64,000 nt of DNA, taken from contig JACBWW010000045.1 of the NCBI GenBank assembly GCA_020086605.1, positions 2,645,175 through 2,709,174 of the forward strand, read 5' to 3'. The notes under the pieces are model-generated. The model was not told the DNA's origin, did no database searches, and saw only the letters and a program-made list of their open reading frames with translations. The DNA comes from Lanius collurio. Its lineage: Eukaryota; Chordata; Aves; Passeriformes; Laniidae. Shown here piece by piece: positions 27,380 through 39,254 of this stretch. How positions within the stretch are numbered: the stretch's first letter is position 1; every line of letters starts with the position of its first letter. The position numbers and the translations under genes were made by a program.

Positions 27380-27852
27380 TGGCACTTGGAGCCCTGCAGC
27401 AGCGGCTCCTCGTGTGCCGATGCTCTGGGTGAACACATGGAGGAGTTCAAACAGCGGCTGCTGCGCCTGCAAAAACACAAATGTCAGGCGTGGGCAATTA
27501 GCGGCGCTCCAACTGTTCTCCGGCGTCGTTAATAGCGATAATTTCCTTCTTTTGCTTGATCCCTCCGGGAATATATTTTATTTTAAACTCGTACTTGACA
27601 CGAAGGGTAACATGCAAATCTGGTTTTTCCAACGGTGATTTGTATTGCCATAAAATAAAATCCATGTGCTGCCCATCTTTGTGCCATCCAGGGCTCTGTG
27701 AATGAGCAGCGACAGGAGGAAATTAATACTAGTGAGGGGACACAGGATGACAAAAATAGCAGGGTTGCTTGGACTTGCTTTTGCTAATAAGAATCCTGAG
27801 GTGGTTTTAATTCCTAATTCAGACTGCAGTCACTGCTCTGGGTTAAAACAAC

Positions 27853-27949
27853 TTCTTGGGCTGAAGTTTTTAAACTTGACTTCATGGACTGACGGTTTTA
27901 AACTTCATGGGCTGAAGGTTTTGAGCTTGACTTCATGGGCTGCAGGTTT
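27853..27949. repeat. imperfect tandem repeat (cttcatgggctgaaggtttt type)
   Basis: Four diverged copies of a core ctt(c)atgggctgaaggtttt with taaacttga/gagcttga linkers, in units of about 24-34 bases. Confidence 0.75.
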
Positions 27950-27999
27950 GCACCCGTACTTTGTAAAAGTGCTTTTCTGCTGGCTTTGCTTTTACCTGC

Positions 28000-29444
28000 A
28001 CCAGCAGCTCAGCTCTGCTGGGAGCCCAGCAAACAGCCCGTGGGGGTGGTCACAGACATGATTTAGAGTGGGTGGCCCTTGAAACCGAGATTTCTGAAAG
28101 TGGATCAAGAGGGAATCTCTCAGAAAGTGAGTCAGAGTGTGAGGATCTGCAGGAGGGGATCCCTCAGCAGGCTGGAGCAAGAGCTGTGCAGGGACAGTGA
28201 GTTCTTTTCAAGGGCACGTTTTTGGGGTCAAGTAAAAGTGCTGGGATTTTGGCCCCGGTGCCAGCATCATCAGCTGTGGGAATTACATCCCATGCTGGAA
28301 GTGCACCTGTGGGACAGCCCTTGCCCAGCCTGGAGCCAGCGCTCTGAGGGGGCTGTTGGTGTCTGCTGCAGCTGCAGGAAGGAGTTCCGCCAGCGCTGCA
28401 GAATGAAAATACTGCAGACAACCCAGACCTGCTCTTTTTCTCTGAAAGAAAACCAAAAACCAGCACATTTAACTGTAGAAAGTTCCGCTCTGAGAGCAGA
28501 GGTTTCACCCTGGTGTCATGGCTGTGCACTGGGGGCAGAGCGTGGAGATGTTTGTGCCCCAATCAAATCAATTAACCTGGCTCTGATGGGCACCTCAGAC
28601 AGATCCAGGACAGTGGAATGACATCCCTGTGATTCTCAGCCTCTCTAGATGAACATCTTTTTCCTAGAAATCCCATGCTTAGCTTCCAAAGCTCCAGTAA
28701 TAACACGCTCACTTCTTATATCCTTACTGCAACAGCATCAGGGATACAAAATCTCACAAAAATAGAAGAAATAGTTGTTGGATCTCAGCATGTTTATTTG
28801 CTACCAGCTGTAAAAAAAATTCACATTCTGAAAGCGCTCTGATAAAATCTACTGGAGCTTTCTGACCTTCTGCAGCCTCTGCTGCACACCCAGCACGCAG
28901 TGAAGGACTTTGGAGATGCAATTTTAGGACCCTCAGCGGTATCTGGAGCGTCTGTTTTTGTGCACAGGTGGGAAGAGAAGGGGTTGCTGTGGGATTAAGC
29001 CTTAGTCTGAGCCAAAGTGAGAGGAAATGCAGAAATGCAGTAGTTCTGTGGTGTCCTCTGTGTGTGTCTGGGTGCACTTTGTTTAAAGAGATGGTTTAAT
29101 CTCTTTATGTTTTTATGGCTTTGTAATGAAATCATTCATCCTCAGAAAGGGCCCTGCTGATGAGGCAGCAGACACTACCCCTGTGCATATTAATTGTGTT
29201 ACTGTATTAATTGTGTGCACTGCCAGCCAGCTCGCCCTGCTCAGACCTGAGCTCCCTGAATGCAGAGAGGGATTTTCTGACTCCAGGGCACCCAACCTCC
29301 TGTTTCCTGAGCTAGATCTGCTGGGTGGTGGGGCTGGGATATCACCTGCAGGGTGGGGTTTGTAACCTCTTGGTTCCAAGGCCCACCACAGCTCCATGAT
29401 CTCCAACAAAGTACAGCTTTTCAGGACTCTTCTACCTGCAAATT
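28000..29444. other. gene-free sequence
   Basis: No gene recognised. Isolated GTGAGT donor-like words are at 28127 and 28197 but without supporting acceptors. Confidence 0.45.
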
Positions 29445-29505
29445 GAATCATAGAATCATTTAGGTTGGAAAAGACCTTTAAAGATCATCAGCAAAGATAC
29501 TAGCA
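29445..29505 (-). mobile_element. short CR1 3' end
   Basis: gaatcatagaatcatttagg followed by ttggaaaagacctttaaaga is a well-preserved CR1 tail and 3' terminus in reverse orientation; upstream parts of the element are missing or unrecognisable. Confidence 0.85.
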
Positions 29506-29980
29506 ACCAGGCCCACCCCTGGGAGTAATTTCTTCCCTAATATCAGTTACTCAGCAACGCTGGATGTTTTCAGTTTGGGATCTTCCTCAATGATGGCAAC
29601 ATGGACTCATGAGAGCTTCACTGCTGCCACTCAGACAACACTTGGGGGGAGAAAAATAGCTTGGAGGGCAAAGAAATGAAATTTAGATGAACTCTGACAC
29701 CTTGTGGACAATTAGCAGATGAAGGTCATGGACAAGGGGGAAGCTCTCCATGCTCTGGACTCCCCCAGGGCCTCAGGCTCCTGCCTGGGCAGGGTTTGTC
29801 CCACCAGAGAGCCAAGGCTGAGCTCTGGGATGGAGTGTGTGCCCTCAGCACCACCCCATGCTCCAGGGACACATCCTGGACATGGCAATTTGCCTTAAAA
29901 CCTCTGTTCAGAGCCCAGTTTGAGTCAGCAGCCCTTCACACCCTTACCCCAATTGTCCTTAGTGTCACATGAGACCTAAG

Positions 29981-30032
29981 TCACAGAACCACAAAATATT
30001 CTGGGTTGGAAGGGACTAAATAAGGCCTAACT
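29981..30032 (-). mobile_element. short CR1 3' end
   Basis: tcacagaaccacaaaatatt and ctgggttggaagggact form a degraded CR1 tail and terminus in reverse orientation. Confidence 0.7.
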
Positions 30033-31800
30033 GTATTTAAGGACCTTGATAAGCAAATTGGCTGCTGTCACTCATTGGACAGAAGAACAAGCACACACTG
30101 GCCAGCATTTAATTAGTTAATTAATTATAAAAGTGTCTTTAAAATATAACATTTTGCAGATGGCCATGGTTTTAATGGCCATCCACCAGCTGTGTCTGGA
30201 GGAGCAGCAGGCAGGCCATCCAGCTTTGATATCCAAGGAAATCCAGGCACACGAGGACTTGGAAAATGGTTTCTTGGCAAAGGGGGGGTGACCTGAAAGG
30301 ACAGAAGGTGCAGTGGGCAGTGCTCTTACCAGAGACAAGGGCAGCAGGTGGCCATGCTGCTGGACAGCAGCTGGAAAGGGATGAAACCTCCCGAGTAGCA
30401 GAAATTCTGCTCACCCCTCTGAGGGGGGGAACACCCCAGTGCTCAGCTCCATTGCCTCTTCACTCCCTGTCCCGACAACTCCAGCACGGAGAGCAGGAGG
30501 CCTCCAGTGCTGCTGAGAGGAGATAAATCCCTGAGCCAGATGAACCTTTCTCCTGTGTTTCCAGCACAGTTGGCACCTCTTCTCTCCTCTTGGGCCTGTT
30601 TTGGCCTCATGGCAGAGCAGGGCTGGGGTGTGCTGGGATGAGGCTGCTGGGGAACAGGGAGCAGAGCATCTTGTCCCAGAGTTGTGTGTGGGGAGGGGGA
30701 CTGGGAGGGAGCTGGAGGGACAAAACCAGCTCTGAGGGCTTGGGATCCAGCATTTTGGTGAAGGAAGGGGATGAGCCAGAGTCCTGAGGGCAGCACTTCC
30801 CTGATGCTCAGAGCAGCTGGAGACGCTAAAGCTGAGGCTGCTGCAGGACATAAACACACAGACCTGGATTTTTGAAGGCTGTGGGAATAGGAAAGAGAAG
30901 CTGAGAAAGAAAAGCAAGAATCTGTTTGAGGGGCCTGCAGGAGCAGAGTTACCAGGCCCTGCTCACCGCCCGTGTCCCATGTGGGACCTTGCCACATCCA
31001 GAAGTTTTGGGGGCCGAATCCCAACCCTTCCCTGACAGCCTAGAGCAGTGTCTGGTTCAGCTGCCAAGTGCAAGCACCACAATGATTAAGAGGCTGAAAA
31101 CCCTGTGCTCTCTGTCACTGAGAGCTCTAAACACAACGCTTTTGGTAACACGAAGGAAAAAGCTTTAGTAACAGGGTAGGAGTTACTAATTTCTACCTAC
31201 AGAGACAGTTTTTCTGGCAAATGCCCCTTGCAGGAAATGAGTCAGAGGAGTGAATCAGTGTCTGCAGTGCCACATGAAGCTGATTTTCAGTTTTAACTGT
31301 TATATTCAACACAGAAGGGAATCAGTGTAATGAGAATTATAACCCTGGGAGGAAACCCCCAATAAATCCCTACTCCTCCTGCCTGTGTCGCCTTGCTGAG
31401 GACAAGTTGCCAAGCTTACTGGTCCCAGTTGCAAAAGCTGGCAAGAGAAAGATGGCCCAACAGCTCAATACGTGGCATTTTGCTGATGGCTGAGAGGCAG
31501 AAATTGGCAGTAGCTAAAAAATAAAATTTTCTGACGGGAAAAAAGAGTCAGACTGAGGCTGCCATGGTGATGAGGAATAGAAGTTGGTGGCGTGACCAGG
31601 TCTCTGTGTGTTCCATCAGCTTAAATACATTAACAGAACACTTCGGGAGTACTGGTTGTGTTCATAACAGTCACATTTTCCAAACCCACTCCCTGCTACT
31701 CTTTTCCATGTGGTCTGTGCCCATAATGCCAGAGAAAGTGGCTCCATTAGGTCCTCTGAGGGGCTCAGGAGACCTGTCCCCCATATAATGCCCAACACAG
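30033..31800. other. gene-free sequence upstream of P2RY10
   Basis: No gene recognised. Reading frames of up to 193 codons on the minus strand (30443-31024) are proline/serine-rich and lack domains. Confidence 0.45.
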
Positions 31801-31803
31801 CCC

Positions 31804-31947
31804 AATATATCCCTGGAAGTGCTCAAGGCCAAGTTGGATGTGGCTTGGAGCAGCCTGGGATAGTGGAAGGTGTCCCTGCCCACGGAACAGGGTGGGACTG
31901 GATGAGCTTTAAGGTTCCCTCTGATCCAAATCATTCCATGATTCAGT
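31804..31947 (+). mobile_element. CR1 fragment, 3' end
   Basis: Shows atatccctggaagtgctcaa, tggcttggagcagcctggga, gatagtggaaggtgtccctg and atcattccatgattc in CR1 order, ending 380 bases upstream of the P2RY10 coding exon. Confidence 0.93.
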
Positions 31948-32310
31948 GCTTGGCACCCACACTCTGCTCGTTGGGCCATGGCTGTGATGGAGGCTGGGAT
32001 ATGGCCCACCTTTCATCCATGTATTCCAGCTCCCAGAGACCAAACCACAGGAGACCTCAAGGAGATGGCCAAAGGACAGGCAGCTTGTCCTGCTGCCCCG
32101 TGATCAGTGGCACAGCTTCTCTGGTGCTCCTGGGACTGACACACCAGGAATGGTCTCCCACGTCTGTGGGAACAGTGGGATCTCTGACAGGGCAGCTCTG
32201 AACACGATACCAGGATGTTTCATGCAGACATCATTCCCAAACCTCTGTGTTGTGCTGAACAGCCAAACGTGAGTATTGACAACTCCTGCAGTGCCTTTGC
32301 CTTCACAGCC

Positions 32311-32329
32311 CATTTTCCTCTCCACAGGA
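32311..32329 (+). promoter_or_regulatory. splice acceptor in front of the P2RY10 coding exon
   Basis: A pyrimidine-rich stretch ends in cag at 32325-32327, followed by ga and the ATG. This fits the family's usual layout, a 5' untranslated exon spliced to a single coding exon. The partner donor further upstream was not identified; GTGAGT at 32269 is only about 57 bases away and too close for an intron. Confidence 0.6.
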
Positions 32330-33352
32330 ATGACCCACCTGCCCTACACCAACACAGCCTCTTCCAGCAGCCCAGTCATGACCCAGAGCAACCAGAGCTG
32401 CTCCTCTCCCGACAACTCCTTCAAGAGCACCCTCTATGCCACCACCTACACCCTCATCTTCATCCCAGGGCTGCTGGCCAACAGTGCTGCCCTGTGGGTC
32501 CTGTGCCGCTTCATCAGCAGGAAGAGCAAAGCCGTCATCTTTATGATCAACCTGGCCGTGGCCGACCTGGCCCACGTCCTCTCACTGCCCCTGCGCATCT
32601 ACTACTACATCAACCACACCTGGCCCTTCGGGGATGTCCTGTGCTTGCTGTGCTTCTACCTGAAGTACCTCAACATGTACGCCAGCATCTGCTTCCTCAC
32701 CTGCATCAGCATCCAGCGCTACTTCTTCCTGTACCACCCCTTCCGAGCCAAGGACTGGAAGCGCCGCTATGACGCCGCCATCAGCGCCCTGGTCTGGCTC
32801 GTGGTGGGGGTGGCCTGCGTGCCCTTCCCCATCATGAGGAGCCACGGGCTGGAAAAAAACACCAACTCCTGCTTTGCCGACCTGCAGGTGAAGCCGATCG
32901 ACAGCAAGGTGGGCACGGTGCTGATGACCGGCACCGCCGAGCTCCTGGGCTTCGTGGGCCCGCTGGTCACCATCTTATACTGCACGTGGAAAACCAGAGA
33001 CTCCATCCGCGGCTTCCACATCCCGCAGGAAAACAGCGGGGAGAGGCGGAAGGCCCTCAGGATGGTTTCCATGTGTGCCATTGTGTTCTGTGTGTGTTTT
33101 GCTCCCTACCACATCAACTTCTTCTTTTACATGTTGGTGAAGGAGAAAGTCATCACCGACTGCTTCCTGAGCACCATCACGCTCTACACCCAGCCCTTCT
33201 GCCTGAGCCTTGCCAGCTTCGACTGCTGCTTGGATCCCATCATCTACTTCTTCATGACTTCCGAGTTCCAGGAACAGATTTCCAGGCACAGCAGCATGGT
33301 CATCCGGAGCCGGCTCATGAGCAAAGAGAGCGCCTCGTCAATGAAGGAATGA
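32330..33352 (+). CDS. P2RY10: P2RY10, lysophosphatidylserine receptor (class A GPCR)
   Basis: A complete 340-residue seven-transmembrane receptor of the plasma membrane. Visible class A landmarks are N51 in TM1, D79 in TM2, C105 at the top of TM3 pairing with C181 in loop 2, QRY (129-131) in place of DRY, FAPYH (257-261) in TM6 and DPIIY (302-306) in TM7. N-glycosylation sequons lie at N21 and N95. The C-terminus SRLMSKESASSM matches the tail I know from mammalian P2RY10, as does the length (339 aa in human). The open frame extends 54 bases upstream of this ATG without another ATG, and a strong acceptor (tttcctctccacag) ends at 32327, so this ATG, two bases into the exon and with G at -3, is the likely start. 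By family knowledge P2RY10 responds to lysoPS, couples to G12/13 and is leukocyte-restricted. The first half is nearly identical to the paralog at 42531, suggesting gene conversion. Family assignment is firm; ligand is inferred. Confidence 0.95.
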   Translation: MTHLPYTNTASSSSPVMTQSNQSCSSPDNSFKSTLYATTYTLIFIPGLLANSAALWVLCRFISRKSKAVIFMINLAVADLAHVLSLPLRIYYYINHTWPFGDVLCLLCFYLKYLNMYASICFLTCISIQRYFFLYHPFRAKDWKRRYDAAISALVWLVVGVACVPFPIMRSHGLEKNTNSCFADLQVKPIDSKVGTVLMTGTAELLGFVGPLVTILYCTWKTRDSIRGFHIPQENSGERRKALRMVSMCAIVFCVCFAPYHINFFFYMLVKEKVITDCFLSTITLYTQPFCLSLASFDCCLDPIIYFFMTSEFQEQISRHSSMVIRSRLMSKESASSMKE

Positions 33353-35470
33353 CAGGAGAGGCACTTGGAAAAAACAAAGGTATTTAATATGAAATCTGAG
33401 ACTGGTCTGGGAAACTCCATTAGCAACTCTGCTGTGGAAGTTCCTGCAGGTTTATCCAGGGGAATTTTGTGGCAGTGGAATTTTTTCAGTGTATAGAAGA
33501 CAAAGCTCCGTCTAAGACTGGTATGTTGGAATCTGGTGAGACACCCAACTGGTGTGACTGTCCTCCCACTGTGCCACCCCCACCTGACCTTGCTGGACTA
33601 GAAAATACACAGGAGGGAGTGATAAAACTTTTACTGGGGAATGGTGGAAAAGTCCCAGACTTTTCTTCTATTTTCCCAGTTCCAGGCTCTGTAATCGAGC
33701 CAGAGACAGTCCCACATCCATACACTGACATCTGCTGAAGGATCTTCTCTGGGAAAACCACACAAGAACATGAATCTGGCCAGTGGCAACCAAAGGACAT
33801 TGTGGTTTGTGCAGTGGGGGCTGTGGACAGGTGAAGGTGTGCAGCTGGTTTCCACGTGCTCCTGGGTTTAGCATATCCCACTGGTCACCAGTGACCTCTG
33901 TTCCCCCTTTCCACACTCCTTCTCCCCCTCTTCTTCCTCCTTTCCCTCCTCACTCAGCTCTGTTTGCTCCCTAATTGCTGACACATCCCAGAATTTGCAC
34001 CCTCAGCTGGTGCAAGACCCTCTGCAAGACAAATTCCCCTCAAACATCCAGAGAGTGGCACCTTCCCTTGCTCCAGGTGACTTTCTTCCCCTCCAAGCTG
34101 GCAAGGGGGACATGGGCAGGTGGCTTTTGCCTTTAGACTCCTTGGGGCAGGGCTGCAGTGGTCCTGGGGTCAGTGCAGGTGGGTTTGATGGTGTTGGTGG
34201 TACCAGCAGGTCCTCACTCTCTTCTGTGTGTGGTCCAGAGGTACCTGAGATGAATCTGCCCCAGAAAAGCTCAGTGCAACCCATTCAGTTGATGCACCTT
34301 TTAAAAAAGAGAGGAGTCCTTTGCCAAGGTGATTTCACTGATTGAGCAGAAGTTACATTCATAAATTGTTGTGATTTTTTTCCACTTGGTCCTGTCATGA
34401 TCTTAATGTTAACATTTTTAGGTAGCTATGCAAAGCAGCGACAAAGAAGGATTAATTTACCCCTTATTTTTAATTAGTTACGGCTCTTCAGCTGAGTCCA
34501 CCCACTCTGTAACTTCAATGGTATCTCGTGATACCTGGGGATGGATTTGGCTGAACAGTCACCAATTCATTGCCTTTGGAAATCTATTTTCAAAAGAATG
34601 TGGACAATTTGTACAGTCTTGCAACAAAACCAGAAGAAATACCAGAGACACTTGCTATGTGTATTTTAACTCCAACCACTCAATTCCACTGAGTTACATC
34701 TTAGCTCAGCCAAATATTTCCAGTATACTGTGTTTTCCCACTTCTGTTTCACAAAAAAATGGGGAAAAGCTGAGAATTAAGGTTCCATTTCCCTGGAGTT
34801 TCTCTAAAGGGCCACGACATGTTTAAACACAATAAGCTCTCATAGTTCTCCCCCCAGGTGTGAGAAGAAGATTTGGGGCTGAGTAGGATGTGCTGGAGTC
34901 AGTGGAAATCTCTCTGATGTCACTGGCACAATAAATGTTTACACTCTGCAAGGAACCCCCTTCCGAAGGGGTGGATGCTCACAGAACCTCACACAACTCA
35001 GCTGTTGTCAGTTCAGCAGCCTCTCATAAGCTACACTCTGTGTAAAGTTGTCAGGGCATGAGGCTTCAGTTTCAGTGCTTGTTTTGAGGATTTTTATAGA
35101 CCTTGCTCAGCCACCACGTGGCTGGGAACTGTTTCCTGTCCCTTCACTTTCGCACCCTTCTCCCTTGATCAGGTGAAAACAAGCTGAGGGTGATTACGGG
35201 AACCCTGTAGCCCATTCTGTGGGTTTTACTTCCCAAGAACTGATGCTCAGAAAAATAAAGGCTGTGTTGCAAACATCAGCTGAGTTTTGTAGTCATCACT
35301 GGTACCTGGAAAGCTGCTTGGGATCAGCTCCTCCTGGGATTGGGGTTCAAGCAATGGAGAGCAACTTTTATTATTCTTTAACAGATTTGTTGCTTGTTTT
35401 TACTCTGAATACTGGTTATTTATTTCATTTTTAAATCTGCCACGCTTATATTAGATTTAGGAGTACTTTG
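33353..35470 (+). other. P2RY10 3' flank, probable 3' untranslated region
   Basis: There is no recognisable gene. AATAAA hexamers lie at 34930-34935 and 35254-35259; the second is followed closely by a GT-rich run. Either could end the P2RY10 message, which would give a long 3' UTR of 1.6-1.9 kb. An open frame of 132 codons at 34428-34826 has no family I recognise. No CR1 fragment was seen here. Confidence 0.35.
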
Positions 35471-37985
35471 GGGATGGGAAGGTATCCTGGATAGTGGAAG
35501 ATGGACATGGCATGGGAATACCCACTCCAGCTGCTGAGTGTCCAGGAAAGACAGTGGCTCTCCTGCACATAACCTTAGCATGGATTCGGTGTCTCCATCA
35601 GGGATAACATTCTCCAGCTCCAGGATGGCATCCCCAAGCACCTCAGATGACCCCATTTTCCTGCCTCACTCGCCCTCTGAACTCCCTCAGGCTCCCCAAA
35701 ATGCTCCTTTTCCATACTGCAGCCCCAGCCTGTGAGGAAAGGCCACACACTCAACACTTTCAGTCCTTTGGTGTGCAGGGGACCACACAACTGTGACTTA
35801 AGCTCTCTTCTGGTGTGGGGGAAAGTGCCCCGGTTTTGGTTGGGGCAGACCTAAACCACCTCTGTAGGGTTCAGCTGCCAGATGGGATTACACCACCAGA
35901 GGAAGTCAGTCAGGTTGGGCCAGCCTAGAGAGCAACAGCTCAGAGCAAAGAGAGATCAGGGAAAACCTGCACTTTTCCAAATGTTCAAGATGACCCTTTT
36001 GGCCTCCACAAACCCCAGAGTCTTCAGTTCAGGTCTTCCAAAACCTCAGTGTGCATCTCAAGAGAAGAACAGGCATTGCAGTGAGGAGGAGAGTATTCCA
36101 GCTGCCTTCCCAGCTGGCTGGTGCTGGATCTGACCCAGGCCCTGGACTGCAGGGGCTGCTCTGCCTCACACAGTCAGAGGCACAACAAGCCTGGCTCAGG
36201 TTCCTGTAATTCACCCCATTTCCTGTGACCAAAAAACATGTTTATTATTTTGACAAGAGGAAATATAATTTCATGATGTTGCTCCTGGATTATCTCTTGT
36301 GCTGGTGCTGCTGCTCAGACTCACCAGTAGAAAAAGGTTTTTCCTCTTTCTTGGGCAGACCCAAAAAGCTGTTTTGACAGGGATGCCACAGAAAGGCAGA
36401 GTCCAACCAAATCAAGAGGTTGGGTACAGCTCCACAGGTGTGTGAAGATGGATCTGAAGGTCTCCTGGGGCTGGAGCATCTCACCCTGAAGGGAACTGCT
36501 CAGGATGGAGATGCGGTGAGGTCTCCAAGCCACCAGCACTGGCACAGTGCCCGTCCCCAGGTCCCAGCCCTGGGGCAAACACATTTCTTTTCCTCTAGAA
36601 CATGAGCCATTCAGCTTTTAGAAGAAGAAAATGTGTTTCTCTGCAGTGCCACCCCACCCTAACCAGGAGCAGAGGTATGGTATCTCCTCTCCTGCTTGAA
36701 AGGGTCCTCCATGCATGACAACAAACACATTTGGAAGGAACTCCTAAGGAATTTAAAGCCTTTCTGCAGCTTCTGGTTCTGAGCTGCAAGATCCTGCAGT
36801 ACCTCTTGCTTCCCTTAAATGAAAGTACCAGCTCCCTGCCCAGAGAAAAAACAAAATATGCTGGAAATGCAGGATAACGGCTCCACAGCCAGTTCAAAAC
36901 CGTGAAACCACTTAATCACACTTAAAAGCTTTTGGGAATGACTGGTGCATTTTAACCAAAAATGCTGGGGTTGTGGATTAGACAAAGGCTTAGCCAAAAA
37001 AAATGTAAGGGAGGGATTGACAATGGTTTGCTGTAAAATAAATCGGAGCTTCCCAAAATGCTGTCCCTGCAGAGAGCTCTGTGTGACAGCGAGAGGACAA
37101 TGAGCTGGGAGCTCACCCGGCCCCCTCAGCTCCCTGCACAAGGGTGAAGCTGCTTTGTATGAACAAACCTGCTCCTCCCCCTGCTTTTCATACATCCTTC
37201 AGGTGCATCCTGTCAGATATTTTCAATGCTGAGCGCTTGAGAGATGCTGATCATCTGTGTTTGGCCTCCTGCCCACAGGATACCAGGCTGCAGGAGAAGA
37301 GACCTCTATCTGGAGGCCTTAGATAAAGTCTCACAGTTATTTGAGAAGTTATTTAAAAGTTCCTTTGTGCCTTCTGCCTTTGGAAGCAGATCGTTGCCAA
37401 GTGTGAAAGGCACATTAGTTTTGGGGATGAGCCAGAGAAACAGAAACGCTAAACAAAAACTTGCCCAAGTTGAAAGAATAAAGGAGAGGTTGACCCCTGT
37501 ATGTTGAAGGATAAGACTTGAGGTTTGTCAGTTCCTCAGATTTTCATGGGGAGGAATGTTGTGATCTTCTGCAAAAGTTGTCCAAAAAGCCAAGGAGCAG
37601 AGGAAGGGCTCAGCTTAGTTACAAACCCCTTGCTTGGGTCTGACATCCCCTGATCTCTCCTCCAGCAGCACAGCTGGAAAAAACACCTAAAAATAGGGCT
37701 CAGGGATGGCTGGATACACTGCTGGAGACACAGAAATAGGATGTCCCAGGCAGGATATCCTGATAAAGCAGCCCCTTCTCTCTGGGATTAACCTCTGCCC
37801 TTTGGAGAGGGATGGGGCACAGTGCCAGCCTCCCTTCTGTGCTCTGTGAACGCTCCACAAACACATGAGCGCCGCTCCTTCTTCCCAGGATCAGCACCAG
37901 CTCCTGGAAGAGATGCACAGGAAGAAAACCAGGAGTGATAAACAGCCCTTGCATGTCCCAAATCCTCTGAGATGAGAGCCATGGG
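35471..37985. other. gene-free spacer between P2RY10 and the P2RY10-like gene
   Basis: No gene recognised. A weak CR1-like trace (cctggatagtggaagatgga) is at 35486-35505. Confidence 0.45.
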
Positions 37986-37986
37986 G

Positions 37987-38156
37987 ATTTAGGGTGCCCA
38001 GAGAAGCTGTGGCTGCCCCATCCCTGGAAGTGTCCAAGGCTGGACAGGGCTTGGACCAACCTGGGATAGCAGGAGGTGTCCGTGCCCATGGCAGGGCATT
38101 GAAATCAGAGAGTCTTTAAGGTCCCCAATGCAAATCACTCTCAGATTCAATGATTT
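37987..38156 (+). mobile_element. CR1 fragment, ~170 bp
   Basis: Contains gggtgcccagagaagctgtg, ccatccctggaagtgtccaa, aacctgggatagcaggaggt and agtctttaaggtcccc, ending in attcaatgatt. Confidence 0.93.
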
Positions 38157-39089
38157 CTTGGCACAAGGAGATCTGAGTGCTGAGTGGATGGCAGAGCTCT
38201 GGTGCACTCCTGATCCCAGCCCCTGAGCTGGTAACTAAAGGTTTTAAGAGCTTCCTCCTTTTGTTTCTCTTCCACTGTTCTGTTCCTGTTAGTTTTGTGA
38301 GGTCACAGAGCCATTTACAAAAAACTAGGGTAAGAATATTTCTATTTTTACATCACCTCCAGGAAGGGAAAGTTGCCAACAGCCAAATTATCTGTCCAAG
38401 CCCTGGGCCGTGAGCTGTGACTCGGGATATCAGGTAAAACTGCTCAGCTGGAAAAGAGGCAGCTCAGAAGAAGTCACACCATGAAGTTACACCACTTGTT
38501 CAGCCACGGAGGAAGGAGGTCATGCTCAGCAGGCAGAAAAACAGCTAAAAACCTTTTATTTGTGCACAGATATAGGAAGGGAATTAAAGGAGACGAAAAA
38601 GATCGGGAATGATGCACATCATGGTTTCTTTAAACAAAAGTATTTTGGGAAAATCTCCACCTTAAACCATTACATTATTTCAGGAATAAAGTCCAAACCC
38701 TCCAGCTTTAGCCTGCAGCCTTGACAGTCTGAGGCTAACCAAGCTTCCAAGAAAATGAGGGAAAATTACTCCCTTCCAGTAACTTACACTGGCAGAGTGC
38801 TCGGTTTTTCCTTCAGCGAGCACTTATTGGGAGGTTGCTTCTGTATTTTACAGCTCTTCCCAGGCACAGTGACCGTGGAGAGCAGCAGGAGCAGCCGGAG
38901 GGAAGGGCACCATCCCCTCCCACAGCCCCCGTGCCCAGAGGCGACAGAAATCCATGGTCTCCATCCCTGGGCACTGGCACCAAACGACGTCATCGCCTTC
39001 CCAGCGGCTTTAACGTCATTAACTGCACACGTTTGGTGTGGAGAAGAGAAACAAAATACAGGATTTCCTGTTCTGCAGCCACTGGACCG

Positions 39090-39210
39090 GGCTGCAGATG
39101 CCGGCAGGATTCCAGCGCTCCGAAAACATGTGGAAGTTAAGCGAGGAGGCGCTGGGACCGCTGAGAAAATCGGTGGGAAATAAAAGCAGGACTCTGGCTG
39201 CTCCTGCTCC
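39090..39210 (+). promoter_or_regulatory. candidate TATA-type promoter of the P2RY10-like gene
   Basis: A CpG-richer patch carries an AT-rich TATA-like box (aaataaaag, 39178-39186) about 70 bases ahead of a consensus splice donor. GGAAGT, the ETS core, is at 39132-39137. Two ACGTCA half-sites (38987-38992 and 39013-39018) lie about 200 bases upstream. P2RY10 in mammals is a known target of the ETS factors PU.1 and Spi-B; applying that to this paralog is inference. Transcription would begin near 39205-39215. Confidence 0.45.
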
Positions 39211-39254
39211 CTAGCACGGCTATGACCCCCCCGGAGCATGGGAAGCACAGGAAG
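39208..39254 (+). other. candidate first (non-coding) exon of the P2RY10-like gene
   Basis: The exon ends at AAG followed by GTGAGT (39255-39260), a full consensus donor. It sits 25-75 bases after a TATA-like box and would splice to the acceptor at 42480, removing a 3226-base intron. It holds an ATG at 39222 that is in phase with an upstream reading frame in the next exon. The start coordinate is estimated from the TATA distance. Confidence 0.45.

Larger units (their letters stand above)
26838..27570. promoter_or_regulatory. GC/CpG-richer patch upstream of P2RY10, possible regulatory region
   Basis: CpG density is above the neighbourhood. It contains GAGGAAGTG on the minus strand (27324-27332), a good match to the PU.1/ETS site; mammalian P2RY10 is a known PU.1/Spi-B target. 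It is 5 kb upstream of the P2RY10 coding exon, a reasonable distance for a first exon, but I could not find a convincing donor. One ambiguous base (n) is at 27379. Confidence 0.25.

Noticed and set aside
32269..32327. Short intron using GTGAGT at 32269
   Set aside because: About 59 bases is too short for a typical vertebrate intron.
32276..32329. 18-residue N-terminal extension of P2RY10
   Set aside because: It begins with TTG, not ATG, and lies upstream of a strong splice acceptor; the 340-residue form matches family length.
34850..35330. Possible solitary long terminal repeat
   Set aside because: No matching terminal inverted ends, target duplication or primer-binding site could be seen.
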